From assembly GCF_025143985.1 (NCBI RefSeq), contig NZ_CP083564.1, positions 993,501 to 1,057,500 on the forward strand: a DNA stretch of 64,000 nucleotides. The letters run 5' to 3'. Shown here piece by piece: positions 17,887 to 28,300 of the stretch; position 1 is the first letter of the stretch, and every line of letters starts with the position of its first letter. The notes beneath the pieces were generated by a model. That model worked only from the letters and a program-made list of their open reading frames with translations. It was not told the DNA's origin and made no database searches. The position numbers and the translations under genes were made by a program. The DNA comes from Sulfitobacter sp. W027. GTDB taxonomy: Bacteria > Pseudomonadota > Alphaproteobacteria > Rhodobacterales > Rhodobacteraceae.

Positions 17887-20800
17887 ATGAATAGTACGGA
17901 CAACTCTCTTTCGCGCGATGATATCGCGATTGTCGGCATGTCCGTAAACGTGCCGGGAGCCGAAGGTGTCGATGCCTATTGGGCGAACCTGCGCGACGGC
18001 GTGAGCGCACTCAAACGGTTGGACGAGACCCAGTTGCGTGCCGCCGGAGAAAGTGCAGAGCGCATGGCCCGGCCAAACTACGTGCCTGTCACCGCCGAGA
18101 TGCCGGGCTATGACATGTTCGACGCCGAGTTCTTTGGCTTCTCCCCCAAGGATGCCGCGATCCTAGACCCGCAGCACCGCAAGTTTCTTGAGGTCGCTTG
18201 GGAGGCGATGGAGCAGGCGGGGCATATGCCCAAAAACCTCTCCGGCCCGGTCGGCGTCTACGCGGGCTGCGGCATGGGCAGCTATTTCTATTTCAACATC
18301 TGCTCGAACTCCGATCTGGTCGATGATGTGGGCATGTTCCTGCTGCGGCATACCGGCAACGATAAAGATTTCCTTTCGACGCGCGTCAGCCACGTGTTTG
18401 ACCTCAAAGGCCCGTCGATCAACCTGCAGACCGCCTGTTCGACCTCTCTGGTGGCGATCCACTACGCGGCACAGGCCCTGCGCGCGGGTGAGATCGACAT
18501 GGCGCTGGCCGGTGGGGTGACCATTGAGCTGCCGCAGGGCAGGGGATACGAGTTCAAGGAAAATGAGATCCTCTCCCCCGATGGCGAATGCCACGCCTTC
18601 GATCACCGCGCACAGGGCACCGTCTTTGGCTCTGGCGCGGGGGCCCTGGCGTTGCGGCGTTTAAAGGATGCCATCGCCGATGGCGATCCCATCTGGGCCG
18701 TTATCAAAGGCTCTGCGGTCAACAACGACGGCGCGGCCAAGGCGGGCTATCTGGCCCCTTCGGTCGACGGGCAGACAGCAGCCATCGCCCGCGCGCTCAA
18801 TGATGCGGGCGTGGCGGCGCAGAGCATCGGCATGGTCGAATGCCACGGCACCGGCACCTATCTGGGCGACCCGATCGAGGTGGCCGCCCTGACACAGGCC
18901 TACCGGGCAGAGACGCAGGCCGAGGATTTCTGCCGCATCGGCTCCGTCAAGACCAACATCGGCCATCTCGACACTGCGGCGGGCGTGGCGGGGTTGGCCA
19001 AGGCTGCGCTGTCGCTGCACCACCAGCAAATCCCGCCCTCGCTGGGCTATGAAGCGCCGAACCCGGCGATCCCCTTCGAAGGCTCGCCCTTCCGTGTGAA
19101 TGACCGGCTCTATGACTGGCCTGCGGCGGCCACACCGCGCCGCGCGGCGGTCAACGCGCTCGGCGTCGGCGGGACCAATGCGCATATGATCCTTGAAGAG
19201 GCCCCCGCCCGTGCGCCGTCCGAGGAAAGCGATTTTCCTTTCCACGTGCTCTGCCTTTCGGGCCGCAACAAAGCAGCCTTGGACGCCAACAGTGCTGCCC
19301 TTGCCGCCCATCTGCGCGCGCATCCCGAGCAACCTTTGGCGGATGTGGCCTTCACCCTCAAAGAGGGCCGTCGCGGTTTCGACAAACGTCGCGTTTTGGT
19401 GGCCGAAAGCCATGAGGAGGCCGCAGCACTGTTGGAGGCAGGCGACCGCCGCCGTGTCTTTACCCACGACCATCTCGGCCCCGATCCTGAGGTCGTCTTC
19501 ATGTTCCCCGGCGGCGGCGCGCAATATGCCGGTATGGCCCGCGACCTTTATGAGACCGAACCGGTCTTTGCCGAGTGGATGGACCGGGGGCTCGACCATC
19601 TGGCACCGCAGTTGGATTACGACATCCGCGCGATCTGGCTGCCAAAGCCCGATGACCGCGTGGCGGCTGAGGCCAAGCTGAAACAGCCTTCGGTGCAATT
19701 GCCGCTGATCATGATCGTTGAATACGCGCTGGCGCAGCTCTGGCTGTCTTGGGGGGTGAAGCCTGCGGCTATGGTGGGCCATTCCATGGGCGAGAATGTC
19801 GCCGCCTGCCTTGCCGGGGTGATGCGCTTTGAGGAATGCATCGACCTTGTCCTGCTGCGCGGACGGCTGTTTGACGAAGTCCCAGCAGGCGGGATGATCA
19901 GCATCTCCGCCACGCTAGAGCAGATTACGCCGCTTCTGGGCGATGCGCTGGATATTGCCAGTGTCAACGGCCCGGAACTGATCGCGGTGTCCGGCCCGGA
20001 TGACGCGCTGGAGGCGCTGCAACAGCGGTTGGACGCAGCAGGTCTCGACCACCAACGCATTGCCATCGACATCGCCGCCCACTCGCGGATGTTGGACCCG
20101 ATCCTCGACCGTTACCGCGCCTTTCTTGCCAAGCTCGACCTACGTGCGCCAACGATGCCCTTCCTGTCGAACCGCACCGGCAAGAGGATCACGGCGCAGA
20201 TGGCGACCGACCCCGACTATTGGGTCGCGCAATTGCGCAATACGGTGAATTTCGCCGATTGTATCAGCGCGTTGAGCAGCGATGCGCCTCGGATCTATCT
20301 TGAGGTCGGGCCGGGCAAGGCGCTTTCCGCCTTGGCGCAGATGAACGCGGATGTGGCACCGGGGCAGGTGATGTCCTCATTGCGCCATCCTGAGCAAGAG
20401 ATCGCGGATGATGCCTATTTCCTAGGCGTGATCGGGCGGCTCTGGGCCTGCGGGGTCGAGGCCGACTGGGCGCAAATCTGGGGCGAGGCACGGCGCAACC
20501 GCGTCTTGTTGCCGAGCTATCAATTCCAGCGCGCGCGTTACTTCATCGAGCCGGGCAAGACCGCAGCCCGCCCCGCTGAGCAACCGCTGCAACGGTTGGA
20601 TGACATCAGCGAATGGGGGGCGCTGCCGCATTGGCAACCTCGATATGCCGAAGCGGACATGGGCCTGTCCGGCCCGCTGAACTGGCTCGTCTTTGCCGAT
20701 ATGGCATGGCTGGGGGCTGATGCCGCCGCGCAGTTGCGAGCACAAGGGCACCGCGTGGTGCAGGTCACGGCGGGAGATGCCTTCGCCCGCGTCTCCTGTG

Positions 20801-23800
20801 ATCACTTTACTCTGGCCGCCGAACAGGGGCGCTCGGGCTATGATCAACTGCTCGCCGCACTCCAAACCGAGGGGCTGATGCCCGACCGGATTGCGCATTT
20901 CTGGCTGACTGATGATCAGGTCGCCCCACGCCCCGGCTCCAGCAGATTTGATCGCAATATCGAACAGGGCTTCTGGAGCCTTACATGGCTTGCGCAGTCC
21001 TTGGCCGAGGCCGAAACTGACGCGCCGCTGCATCTGAGCGTCTTCGCCACCGGTGCAGCGCAGGTCGCGCAGGAGGGGGTGAGCTATCCCGAGAAGGCGC
21101 TGATCTCTGGCCCCGTTGGCGTCATGGCGCGCGAGGTGCCAGGGTTGACGGCCAGTCAGATTGACCTGCCCATTGCCGCGCCTGAGCAACCCGCGGGATG
21201 GTTTGCGAAACCGGTAGAACCCGCGCCGGTGATTGATGCCGACGATCTGCTCGAAGAGCTTTTGGCCCGGCCCGCCAACCTTCAGGTCGCCCATCGCGCT
21301 GGCCGCCGATTTGAACTGGGCTACCGCGCCGCCGCCCTACCGCCAAATGATCTGCCGGGGTGGCAGCCACAGGGAAGCTACCTCATCACCGGTGGTTTTG
21401 GCGGGATCGGTCTGACCCTTGCGGCGGACATTCTGGAGACACCGGGCACGCGGGTGATTTTGCTAAGCCGCACTGTCCTACCGATGCGCCATGAATGGGA
21501 GGGCTATCTCGCGAGCCACGGCCCTGCGGATCCCACAGCGCGCCGCCTACGCGCCGTCATGCAGCTTGAGACGCAGGCCGCACAGTCGGGCGGGGCCGTT
21601 GAAGTCGCCCGCGCAGATGTTGCCAACCTCGCCCAGATGCGCCGCGTGATTGACGATCTGACCACGCGCCATTGCGGTCTGACAGGGGTGATCCATGCCG
21701 CAGGTGTGCTGGACGATGCGCCGCTGCTGGCCAAAACCGACGCCGGGATTGACGCGGTGCTAGCGCCCAAAGTGCAGGGGCTGCGGGTCTTGGATCAACT
21801 CCTGCCCGACGGCACGCTTGATTTGTTGGTGCTCTTCTCCTCAACCTCTACCGCCACCCGCGCGGCGGGGCAGTTGGACTATGTGGCGGCGAATGCGTGG
21901 CTCAACGCCTTTGCGCAATCGCGGCGGGGGGCGAAAACCCGCGTGGTCGCCGTGAATTGGGGCGTTTGGGCTGATGTAGGCATGGCGGCGGAAACCCTTG
22001 GCGGGGGCGGTGCTGTGGCGCTGTCTGCCCGGGCAATCAATGCCGCGCTGCTCGAAAGCGCCGGGGCCGGCGATAGCGGCACACTCGAATTCACCACCGA
22101 GATCGCAACTTCGCATTGGCTGCTGGACCAGCACCGCACCGGGGATGGCCGCGCGGTGATGCCCGGTACAGGCTATATTGAGCTTTTGGCCGAAGCGGCG
22201 CAGGCACAAGGGCTGCAAAAGTTCACGCTGCAAGACCTCTATTTCCTGCGCCCCCTGCCGCTGGCCGATGGGGCGCGGCGCAAGATCAAGATCACCCTGA
22301 CCCCGGAGGGCGCGGGCTTTGCCGCCGAGTTACGCAGCGCCTGTGTGGTCAACGGAAAGCCCGCATGGCAATTGCATGTGCAAGCGCGGCTGACTGCCGA
22401 GGACCGCGCTGCCGAACCGCTCGACCTTGCTGGCATCGCGGGCCGCTGCACAGACGTGGCCGAGGCCGCACCGGGCGGGCGTCTGACCGCCGTCCAAGAG
22501 GCGCATCTGAAGTTCGGCCCGCGCTGGCATGTGCTGCAACGTACGGCTCTGGGGCAGGGGGAAGGGATCGCCGCGCTACAGCTGCCCGAAGGCGCGCGGG
22601 GGGATCTGGACGCGGGCTATGTGCTGCACCCCGGCCTCATGGACATCGCCACCGGCTGGGCCATATCGCTGATCCCCGGCTATGCGGCGCGGCATCTTTG
22701 GGTGCCCTTGTCTTATGGTGAGATCACACTTCACGCGCCCCTGCCTGCCGAGATCCGCTCGCATGTTCGGCTGGTCGACGGGTTGGCGGCTGAGGGCTTG
22801 GCCCGGTTCGACGTAACGATCGCCGATACGGAGGGTGTGACCCTCGTCGAGGTGCGCGATTTCGCGATGAAACGGCTCGAAGGTGCCTTTGCCGACATAC
22901 CCCCCCCCGACGCCCGCGAAGTGATTTTCGAAGGGGCAGACAGTGCCGAGATCCTCAGCCCCGCCGAAGAGCGTCTGGCCCGGTTGGTGCGCCAAGGCAT
23001 CCGCGCGCAAGAAGGGCCCGAAGCCCTGCGCCGTGCGCTGGCGCTGGATGCGCCGCAAATTATGGTCTCCTCTTTGCCGATACAAACATTGATCGCTCAG
23101 GCCGAAGCGCCGGTAAGCGAGGCGGCTCCCCAAGGGCAGAGCTTTGAGCGACCCGATCTCGACGGCTCTTTCGTTGCCCCGCGCAATGCGATTGAAGAAA
23201 AGCTGGCCGATATCTGGTCGAACCTCTTGGGCGTCAGCCCGGTAGGGGTCGAGGATAGTTTCTTTGACCTTGGCGGGCATTCATTGATCGCGGTGCGCCT
23301 CTTTGCTTCCGTTAAGCGAGAATTCAAGGTCGAGTTCCCGATCTCCGTTCTGTTCGAAGCGCCGACTATCGCCAAATGCGCCGCGCTGATCGCGGCAGAG
23401 CGCGGTGATCTGGCGCAGTCCGACGTCGGGGATACGGCACCATCTGCCCCTCAGCAGCGCTTTGACTACCTCGTGCCGCTCAATCAGTCGCGCAGCGCGG
23501 CGGCCCCGCTATTCGTGGTTGCGGGGATGTTCGGCAATGTGCTGAACCTGCGCCATCTTGCCATGCCCTTCAGCGACGAGCGCCCGGTCTATGGGGTGCA
23601 GGCGCGGGGGCTGATCGGAGACGCCGCGCCCCATGAGGAGGTGCAGACCGCCGCCGCAGATTACATCGCCGAAATCCGCGCGCTTCAGCCCCAAGGCCCC
23701 TATTTGCTTGCGGGCTACTCCGGCGGCGGGATCGCGGCCTATGAGATGGCACAGCAATTGAAAGCGGCAGGGCAAGAGGTGGCCGTTTTGGCGATGCTCG

Positions 23801-24324
23801 ACACGCCGCTGCCTGTGCGCGCCGCGCTCAGCAAGATCGACAAGGCGCATATCAAGTTGGCAGAACTGCGCCGCAAGGGACCGGCCTATCTTTTGGAATG
23901 GGCGCGCAACCGTTGGGCGTGGGAGCGTGAGCTCCGCCGAGCGCCTCAGGAGGCAGGCGGCGAGGGTGAGGGGGGTGTTTCCTTTAACAGTCTGCGCATT
24001 CAGGCGGCCTTCCTAGGGGCTGTAGGGCGCTATGAAACGCCGCGGTGGGACGGGCCTATGACGCTGTTCCGGCCGCCGCTGGATCGGCACTGGGCGGTGT
24101 CTTCGGGGCAATTCGTCACCGCAGAAAAGGAATACGTCTATGAGGACAACCAGTGGCGCCAATTTGCGCCGCGCCTGCAGGTGATCGAAGTGCCGGGTGA
24201 CCATGTGAGCATGGTTCTGGCCCCCAATGTCACCGTGCTTGCGCAAGAATTGGCGGAGGTGATCGCGGCAGCCCTGCCCAGTGACGCCGACCGCGCCCAG
24301 CCTTATGCCAGGGCGGCGGAATGA
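17887..24324 (+). CDS. Type I polyketide synthase, KS-AT-KR-DH-ACP-TE
   Basis: One module of 2145 residues. The ketosynthase (about 10-430) has Cys184 (TACSTS), His320 (CHGTGT) and His360 (NIGHLD). The acyltransferase (about 530-830) has Ser633 (GHSMG) and His732. The ketoreductase (about 1155-1390) has TGGFGGIG and Tyr1332. A hotdog dehydratase (about 1400-1690) has His1416 with GRAVMP and Asp1586 (HPGLMD). The carrier Ser1799 lies in LGGHS, and a thioesterase (about 1880-2130) has Ser1945 (GYSGG). The common order puts DH before KR; here it follows. No loading domain is seen, so the starter comes from outside. The AT motif IAAH is neither the clear malonyl nor methylmalonyl form. The stop overlaps a glycosyltransferase gene by four bases. 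Confidence 0.93.
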   Translation: MNSTDNSLSRDDIAIVGMSVNVPGAEGVDAYWANLRDGVSALKRLDETQLRAAGESAERMARPNYVPVTAEMPGYDMFDAEFFGFSPKDAAILDPQHRKFLEVAWEAMEQAGHMPKNLSGPVGVYAGCGMGSYFYFNICSNSDLVDDVGMFLLRHTGNDKDFLSTRVSHVFDLKGPSINLQTACSTSLVAIHYAAQALRAGEIDMALAGGVTIELPQGRGYEFKENEILSPDGECHAFDHRAQGTVFGSGAGALALRRLKDAIADGDPIWAVIKGSAVNNDGAAKAGYLAPSVDGQTAAIARALNDAGVAAQSIGMVECHGTGTYLGDPIEVAALTQAYRAETQAEDFCRIGSVKTNIGHLDTAAGVAGLAKAALSLHHQQIPPSLGYEAPNPAIPFEGSPFRVNDRLYDWPAAATPRRAAVNALGVGGTNAHMILEEAPARAPSEESDFPFHVLCLSGRNKAALDANSAALAAHLRAHPEQPLADVAFTLKEGRRGFDKRRVLVAESHEEAAALLEAGDRRRVFTHDHLGPDPEVVFMFPGGGAQYAGMARDLYETEPVFAEWMDRGLDHLAPQLDYDIRAIWLPKPDDRVAAEAKLKQPSVQLPLIMIVEYALAQLWLSWGVKPAAMVGHSMGENVAACLAGVMRFEECIDLVLLRGRLFDEVPAGGMISISATLEQITPLLGDALDIASVNGPELIAVSGPDDALEALQQRLDAAGLDHQRIAIDIAAHSRMLDPILDRYRAFLAKLDLRAPTMPFLSNRTGKRITAQMATDPDYWVAQLRNTVNFADCISALSSDAPRIYLEVGPGKALSALAQMNADVAPGQVMSSLRHPEQEIADDAYFLGVIGRLWACGVEADWAQIWGEARRNRVLLPSYQFQRARYFIEPGKTAARPAEQPLQRLDDISEWGALPHWQPRYAEADMGLSGPLNWLVFADMAWLGADAAAQLRAQGHRVVQVTAGDAFARVSCDHFTLAAEQGRSGYDQLLAALQTEGLMPDRIAHFWLTDDQVAPRPGSSRFDRNIEQGFWSLTWLAQSLAEAETDAPLHLSVFATGAAQVAQEGVSYPEKALISGPVGVMAREVPGLTASQIDLPIAAPEQPAGWFAKPVEPAPVIDADDLLEELLARPANLQVAHRAGRRFELGYRAAALPPNDLPGWQPQGSYLITGGFGGIGLTLAADILETPGTRVILLSRTVLPMRHEWEGYLASHGPADPTARRLRAVMQLETQAAQSGGAVEVARADVANLAQMRRVIDDLTTRHCGLTGVIHAAGVLDDAPLLAKTDAGIDAVLAPKVQGLRVLDQLLPDGTLDLLVLFSSTSTATRAAGQLDYVAANAWLNAFAQSRRGAKTRVVAVNWGVWADVGMAAETLGGGGAVALSARAINAALLESAGAGDSGTLEFTTEIATSHWLLDQHRTGDGRAVMPGTGYIELLAEAAQAQGLQKFTLQDLYFLRPLPLADGARRKIKITLTPEGAGFAAELRSACVVNGKPAWQLHVQARLTAEDRAAEPLDLAGIAGRCTDVAEAAPGGRLTAVQEAHLKFGPRWHVLQRTALGQGEGIAALQLPEGARGDLDAGYVLHPGLMDIATGWAISLIPGYAARHLWVPLSYGEITLHAPLPAEIRSHVRLVDGLAAEGLARFDVTIADTEGVTLVEVRDFAMKRLEGAFADIPPPDAREVIFEGADSAEILSPAEERLARLVRQGIRAQEGPEALRRALALDAPQIMVSSLPIQTLIAQAEAPVSEAAPQGQSFERPDLDGSFVAPRNAIEEKLADIWSNLLGVSPVGVEDSFFDLGGHSLIAVRLFASVKREFKVEFPISVLFEAPTIAKCAALIAAERGDLAQSDVGDTAPSAPQQRFDYLVPLNQSRSAAAPLFVVAGMFGNVLNLRHLAMPFSDERPVYGVQARGLIGDAAPHEEVQTAAADYIAEIRALQPQGPYLLAGYSGGGIAAYEMAQQLKAAGQEVAVLAMLDTPLPVRAALSKIDKAHIKLAELRRKGPAYLLEWARNRWAWERELRRAPQEAGGEGEGGVSFNSLRIQAAFLGAVGRYETPRWDGPMTLFRPPLDRHWAVSSGQFVTAEKEYVYEDNQWRQFAPRLQVIEVPGDHVSMVLAPNVTVLAQELAEVIAAALPSDADRAQPYARAAE

Positions 24325-25334
24325 TGCAGCAACCGCCCCGTCTTTTGGTCGTGATCCTAAACTATCGCACTGCAGAAATGACCCTGCGCGCGGCTGAGGC
24401 GGCTTTGGCCGATATGCCCGCCGCGGGTGCCGAGCTGGTGATCGTGGACAATGACAGTGGCGACGGCTCTGTCGCGCTGCTGGAGCAAGAGATCGCTGCG
24501 CGGGGTTGGGACGCGGGCAACCGGGTGCGGCTGATCGCATCGCCCCGCAACGGCGGCTTTGGCGCGGGCAACAACATCGCCATGCGGGCGGGGATGTCGG
24601 ACGGCGCAGCGCCGGATTTCGTGCATGTGGTGAATTCGGATGCTTTCCTTGATCGGGGCTGTATTCAGATCCTGTTGCGCCATCTTCAAAACCACCCCCG
24701 CGCCGGATTGGCCGGAAGCCATGTGCGCGGGGAGGATGATCTGCCCCATACCACAGCCTTTCGCTTCCCCTCCGCCGCAGGCGAGTTGGAAGGGGCCGCA
24801 CGGTTCGGCCCGCTGACGAGACTGTTATCCTCTGCCGTGGTGGCGCCCCCCTTGCCGCAAGAGGCCGCGCAGGTCGATTGGGTGGCCGGGGCCAGCGTCA
24901 TGATGCGGTGGGACATGCTGGCCGAGGTCGGTCTCTTCGACGAAGACTATTTCCTCTATTACGAGGAAACTGACCTATGCCTGCGCGCCGCGCGGGCCGG
25001 GTGGGACTGCTGGTATGTGCCTCAGGCGCGCTGCGTGCATGTCGGCTCGGTCTCGACCGGGATGAAGGAATGGCGCCGGATGCCGCGCTATTGGTTCGAC
25101 AGTCGCCGCCGGTATTTTACAAAGAATCACGGGCGCGCCTATGCCACATTGGCGCTGCTTGCGCGGCTCGCCGGGGGCGGGCTGCACCACCTGCGCTGCC
25201 TGCTGACCGGACGCCAGCCAGAGGATGCTCCCGGTTTTTACCGTGACCTCGCGGCCCATGCGCTCACTGCCAGACGCGCGGCCCGCCCCGCCCAAGACCC
25301 AAGCCGTAGCCCCGCCACGGAGGACCGTTCATGA
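24321..25334 (+). CDS. Glycosyltransferase family 2 (rhamnosyltransferase-like)
   Basis: LLVVILNYRTAEMTLRAA, VIVDNDSGDGS, NGGFGAGNN and HVVNSDAF mark a GT2 transferase of the WbbL-like rhamnosyltransferase group; VDWVAGASVMMRWD and FDEDYFLYYEETDLCLRA are the acceptor-side motifs. At 337 residues it is typical. It overlaps the PKS stop (ATGA) and the NRPS start (ATGA), so one mRNA encodes PKS, transferase and NRPS. This is the strongest hint that polyketide or amide work is linked to a glycan. Confidence 0.88.
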   Translation: MMQQPPRLLVVILNYRTAEMTLRAAEAALADMPAAGAELVIVDNDSGDGSVALLEQEIAARGWDAGNRVRLIASPRNGGFGAGNNIAMRAGMSDGAAPDFVHVVNSDAFLDRGCIQILLRHLQNHPRAGLAGSHVRGEDDLPHTTAFRFPSAAGELEGAARFGPLTRLLSSAVVAPPLPQEAAQVDWVAGASVMMRWDMLAEVGLFDEDYFLYYEETDLCLRAARAGWDCWYVPQARCVHVGSVSTGMKEWRRMPRYWFDSRRRYFTKNHGRAYATLALLARLAGGGLHHLRCLLTGRQPEDAPGFYRDLAAHALTARRAARPAQDPSRSPATEDRS

Positions 25335-28300
25335 CCGCCAATTTTAAGACAGAGCCGTTTTCCGCCCTATTGATAGGCGACGAATCCCTGACCATCGCCT
25401 GCGGGGATATGCTGCTGGCGGGTGGGCACCAGATTGCTGGCGTGATTAGCCGGGATGATACGGTGCGCAGTTGGGCCAAAGCGCAGGGGTTGCCGCTTTG
25501 CCGCGACGCGGAAGAACTCCTGACCATGGGGCTGGCCGCTGACTGGCTGCTGAGTATCGCCAATTTACGGCTGATCCCTGAGGCGGTTTTGGCGCTACCA
25601 AAACGTGGCGCGATCAATTTTCACGACGGGCCGTTGCCACGCTATGCGGGGCTGAACACGCCTGCATGGGCGATTATCAATGGTGAGGCGCAGCACGGGG
25701 TCAGTTGGCACCTGATCGAGACGGGCGTCGATACAGGTGATTTGCTGGCGCAGCGCATGGTGGATATCGCACCAGATGAGACGGCGTTTAGCCTCAACTC
25801 CAAATGCTACGCCGCCGGGATGGAGAGTTTTGGCGAGGTTTTGGCTCAGTTGGAAAGCGGCGCGCTGCAAGGCACCGCTCAAGACCTGAGCCAGCGGAGC
25901 TATTTCGCAAAGGACAAGCGGCCTGACAATGGTGGCATCCTCGATCTCACCAGAACGGCGCAGGAACTCAGCGCATTGGTCCGAGGGCTGGACTTTGGCG
26001 ATTATTGGAACCCGCTTACCACCGCGAAAGTGGTGAGTGCCGCGGGGAGCGTGCTGACTGTCTCTGGTATGGAGGTGTTGGGGGCCAGCGGCGGCACAGC
26101 AGGCACGGTGGTTGAGGTGGATGAAGCACGCGTCGTTGTGGCTGCTGCTGACGCTCACGTGGCCCTCTATGGCTTGCGCGGAATGGCGGGGGAGGATGTT
26201 CTTCTTTCCGAGATTTTCGCACCCGGCGATAAGCTGGCCCGTGACGCAGACACGCCCGCTGTGCCTGTTGAGGAGGCTTACTGGCGGCGCGCTCTGACCG
26301 GGTTTGACGCGCTGCCGGTCCCCTTGGCCGCTGCATCGACGGCGACCCCAGATTGGAGCCAGCGACAGATCGTCCTGCCGCAGGGGCTTGATCTGACGCA
26401 GCAAATCGCCGCTGCCGCCTTGGTGGCAATGCGCAGCGCAGGTGTTAATGCGGGCGGCATCGCCCTGCGCCGTAAGGGAGAGCCTGCGCCCCTGCTTGCC
26501 GATTGGCTTCCGATGACCATCACGGCAGAGGCGGACACTTCAATAGCCGATCTACTGGCGCAACTTGAGCCTCAACTTGCCCGCGCCATGGGCACTGCGA
26601 GCCTCGCGCGTGACCTGCCGTTGCGTGATCCGGCAATCGGTTCTCTGGCCACGCCAGATTTTGCCCTCTCTTTCGATGACAAACCCCTTTCCGGATCAGC
26701 GCTTACTCTGTGTGTTACACCTGAAAGCACCACCTTGATCGCCGACAGCAAAAGGCTCTCCGACAACGCGATTAGCCTCATTGTAGATCGTCTGGAAACT
26801 GCCTTTGCCAAGGTGGCAGAGGCGTCTGACTGCGGCACCGTCTGGGCGCTTCCTGAGGCCGAAGCGCAACTGCTGACACAGGTCAACGCGACCGCGCGCG
26901 ACTATGACCCCCTCCCCATCCATGTCGCTTTCGAGGCGCAGGTGAAACGCACACCCGACGCGCCTGCGCTGGTGTTTGAGGGCGAGACCCTCAGCTATGG
27001 CACGCTAAACGCTCGCGCTAACCAACTGGCCCATCTGCTGCGTGAGATGGGGGCGGGGCCGGGGATGCCAGTGGCGCTCTGTACCGCGCGGGGGGTGGAT
27101 CTGTTGGTTGGTACACTTGGTATCCTGAAAGCCGAGGCCGCCTATGTGCCGCTTGATCCGGCCTATCCGGCGGACCGGCTGGCGCATTACCTCTCGGACA
27201 GTGGCGCTTCGGTCGTGGTCACGCAATCAACCCTCACCGCCAGCCTGCCCGCGCATGACGCGCAGGTGGTGGAGTTGGACCGCGATCCGCGCCTCGCCAC
27301 CGCGTCGGACACGAACCCCACAGCCAGCGCCGGGGCTGATGACCTCGCATATTTGATCTATACCTCCGGTTCTACCGGGACACCAAAGGGCGTCATGGTC
27401 AGCCATGGAAATGTCGCGAATTTCTTTGCCGGGATGGACGATCGGATCGACCATGATGCGGGTGCGGTCTGGCTCGCGGTCACCAGCCTTAGCTTTGATA
27501 TCTCGGTACTAGAGCTGTTCTGGACCCTCGCGCGGGGCTTCAAACTGGTGCTAGCGGGCGATGACAGCCGGGCGCTCATGTCAAACGGGCCGATTGCCAC
27601 CAGCGACCGCAGGATCGACTTCAACCTGTTTTATTGGGGCAATGACGACGGTGTTGGTCCCAAGAAATACGAACTGCTGCTCGAAGGGGCCAAATTCGCG
27701 GATGCCAATGGCTTCAACGCCGTCTGGACGCCCGAGCGGCATTTCCATGCCTTTGGTGGCCCTTACCCGAACCCCTCCGTCACCGGCGCTGCCGTGGCAG
27801 CGGTGACGCAGAACCTCGATGTTCGGGCCGGGTCTTGCGTGGCCCCGCTGCACCATCCCGCGCGGATCGCGGAAGAATGGGCGGTGATCGACAATCTGAC
27901 CAATGGACGTGTCGGCTTGGCCATCGCCAGCGGCTGGCAGCCCGACGATTTCGTGCTTCGCCCGGAAAACACACCGCCGCAGAACAAGCCCGCGATGTAT
28001 GATGCCATAGACCAGCTGCGCAAGCTCTGGGCCGGGGAACCAGTAGAGTTCCCGCGCGCCGATGGCACACGCCATGCAGTGGTAACGCAACCGCGCCCCG
28101 TGTCGACAGTGCTGCCCATCTGGGTGACCACAGCGGGCAACCCGCAGACGTGGAAAGAGGCGGGGGAAATTAGGGCCAATGTGTTGACCCACCTGCTTGG
28201 CCAATCCGTGGAAGAGCTGGCGGATAAGATCAAAATCTACCACGACGCTCTGCGCGGCGCGGGCCATGACCCGGCGGACCATAAAGTCACGGTGATGCTG

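Noticed and set aside
18661..19782. A 373-codon open frame on the minus strand
   Set aside because: It is antisense to the ketosynthase and acyltransferase of the PKS, which carry all catalytic residues.
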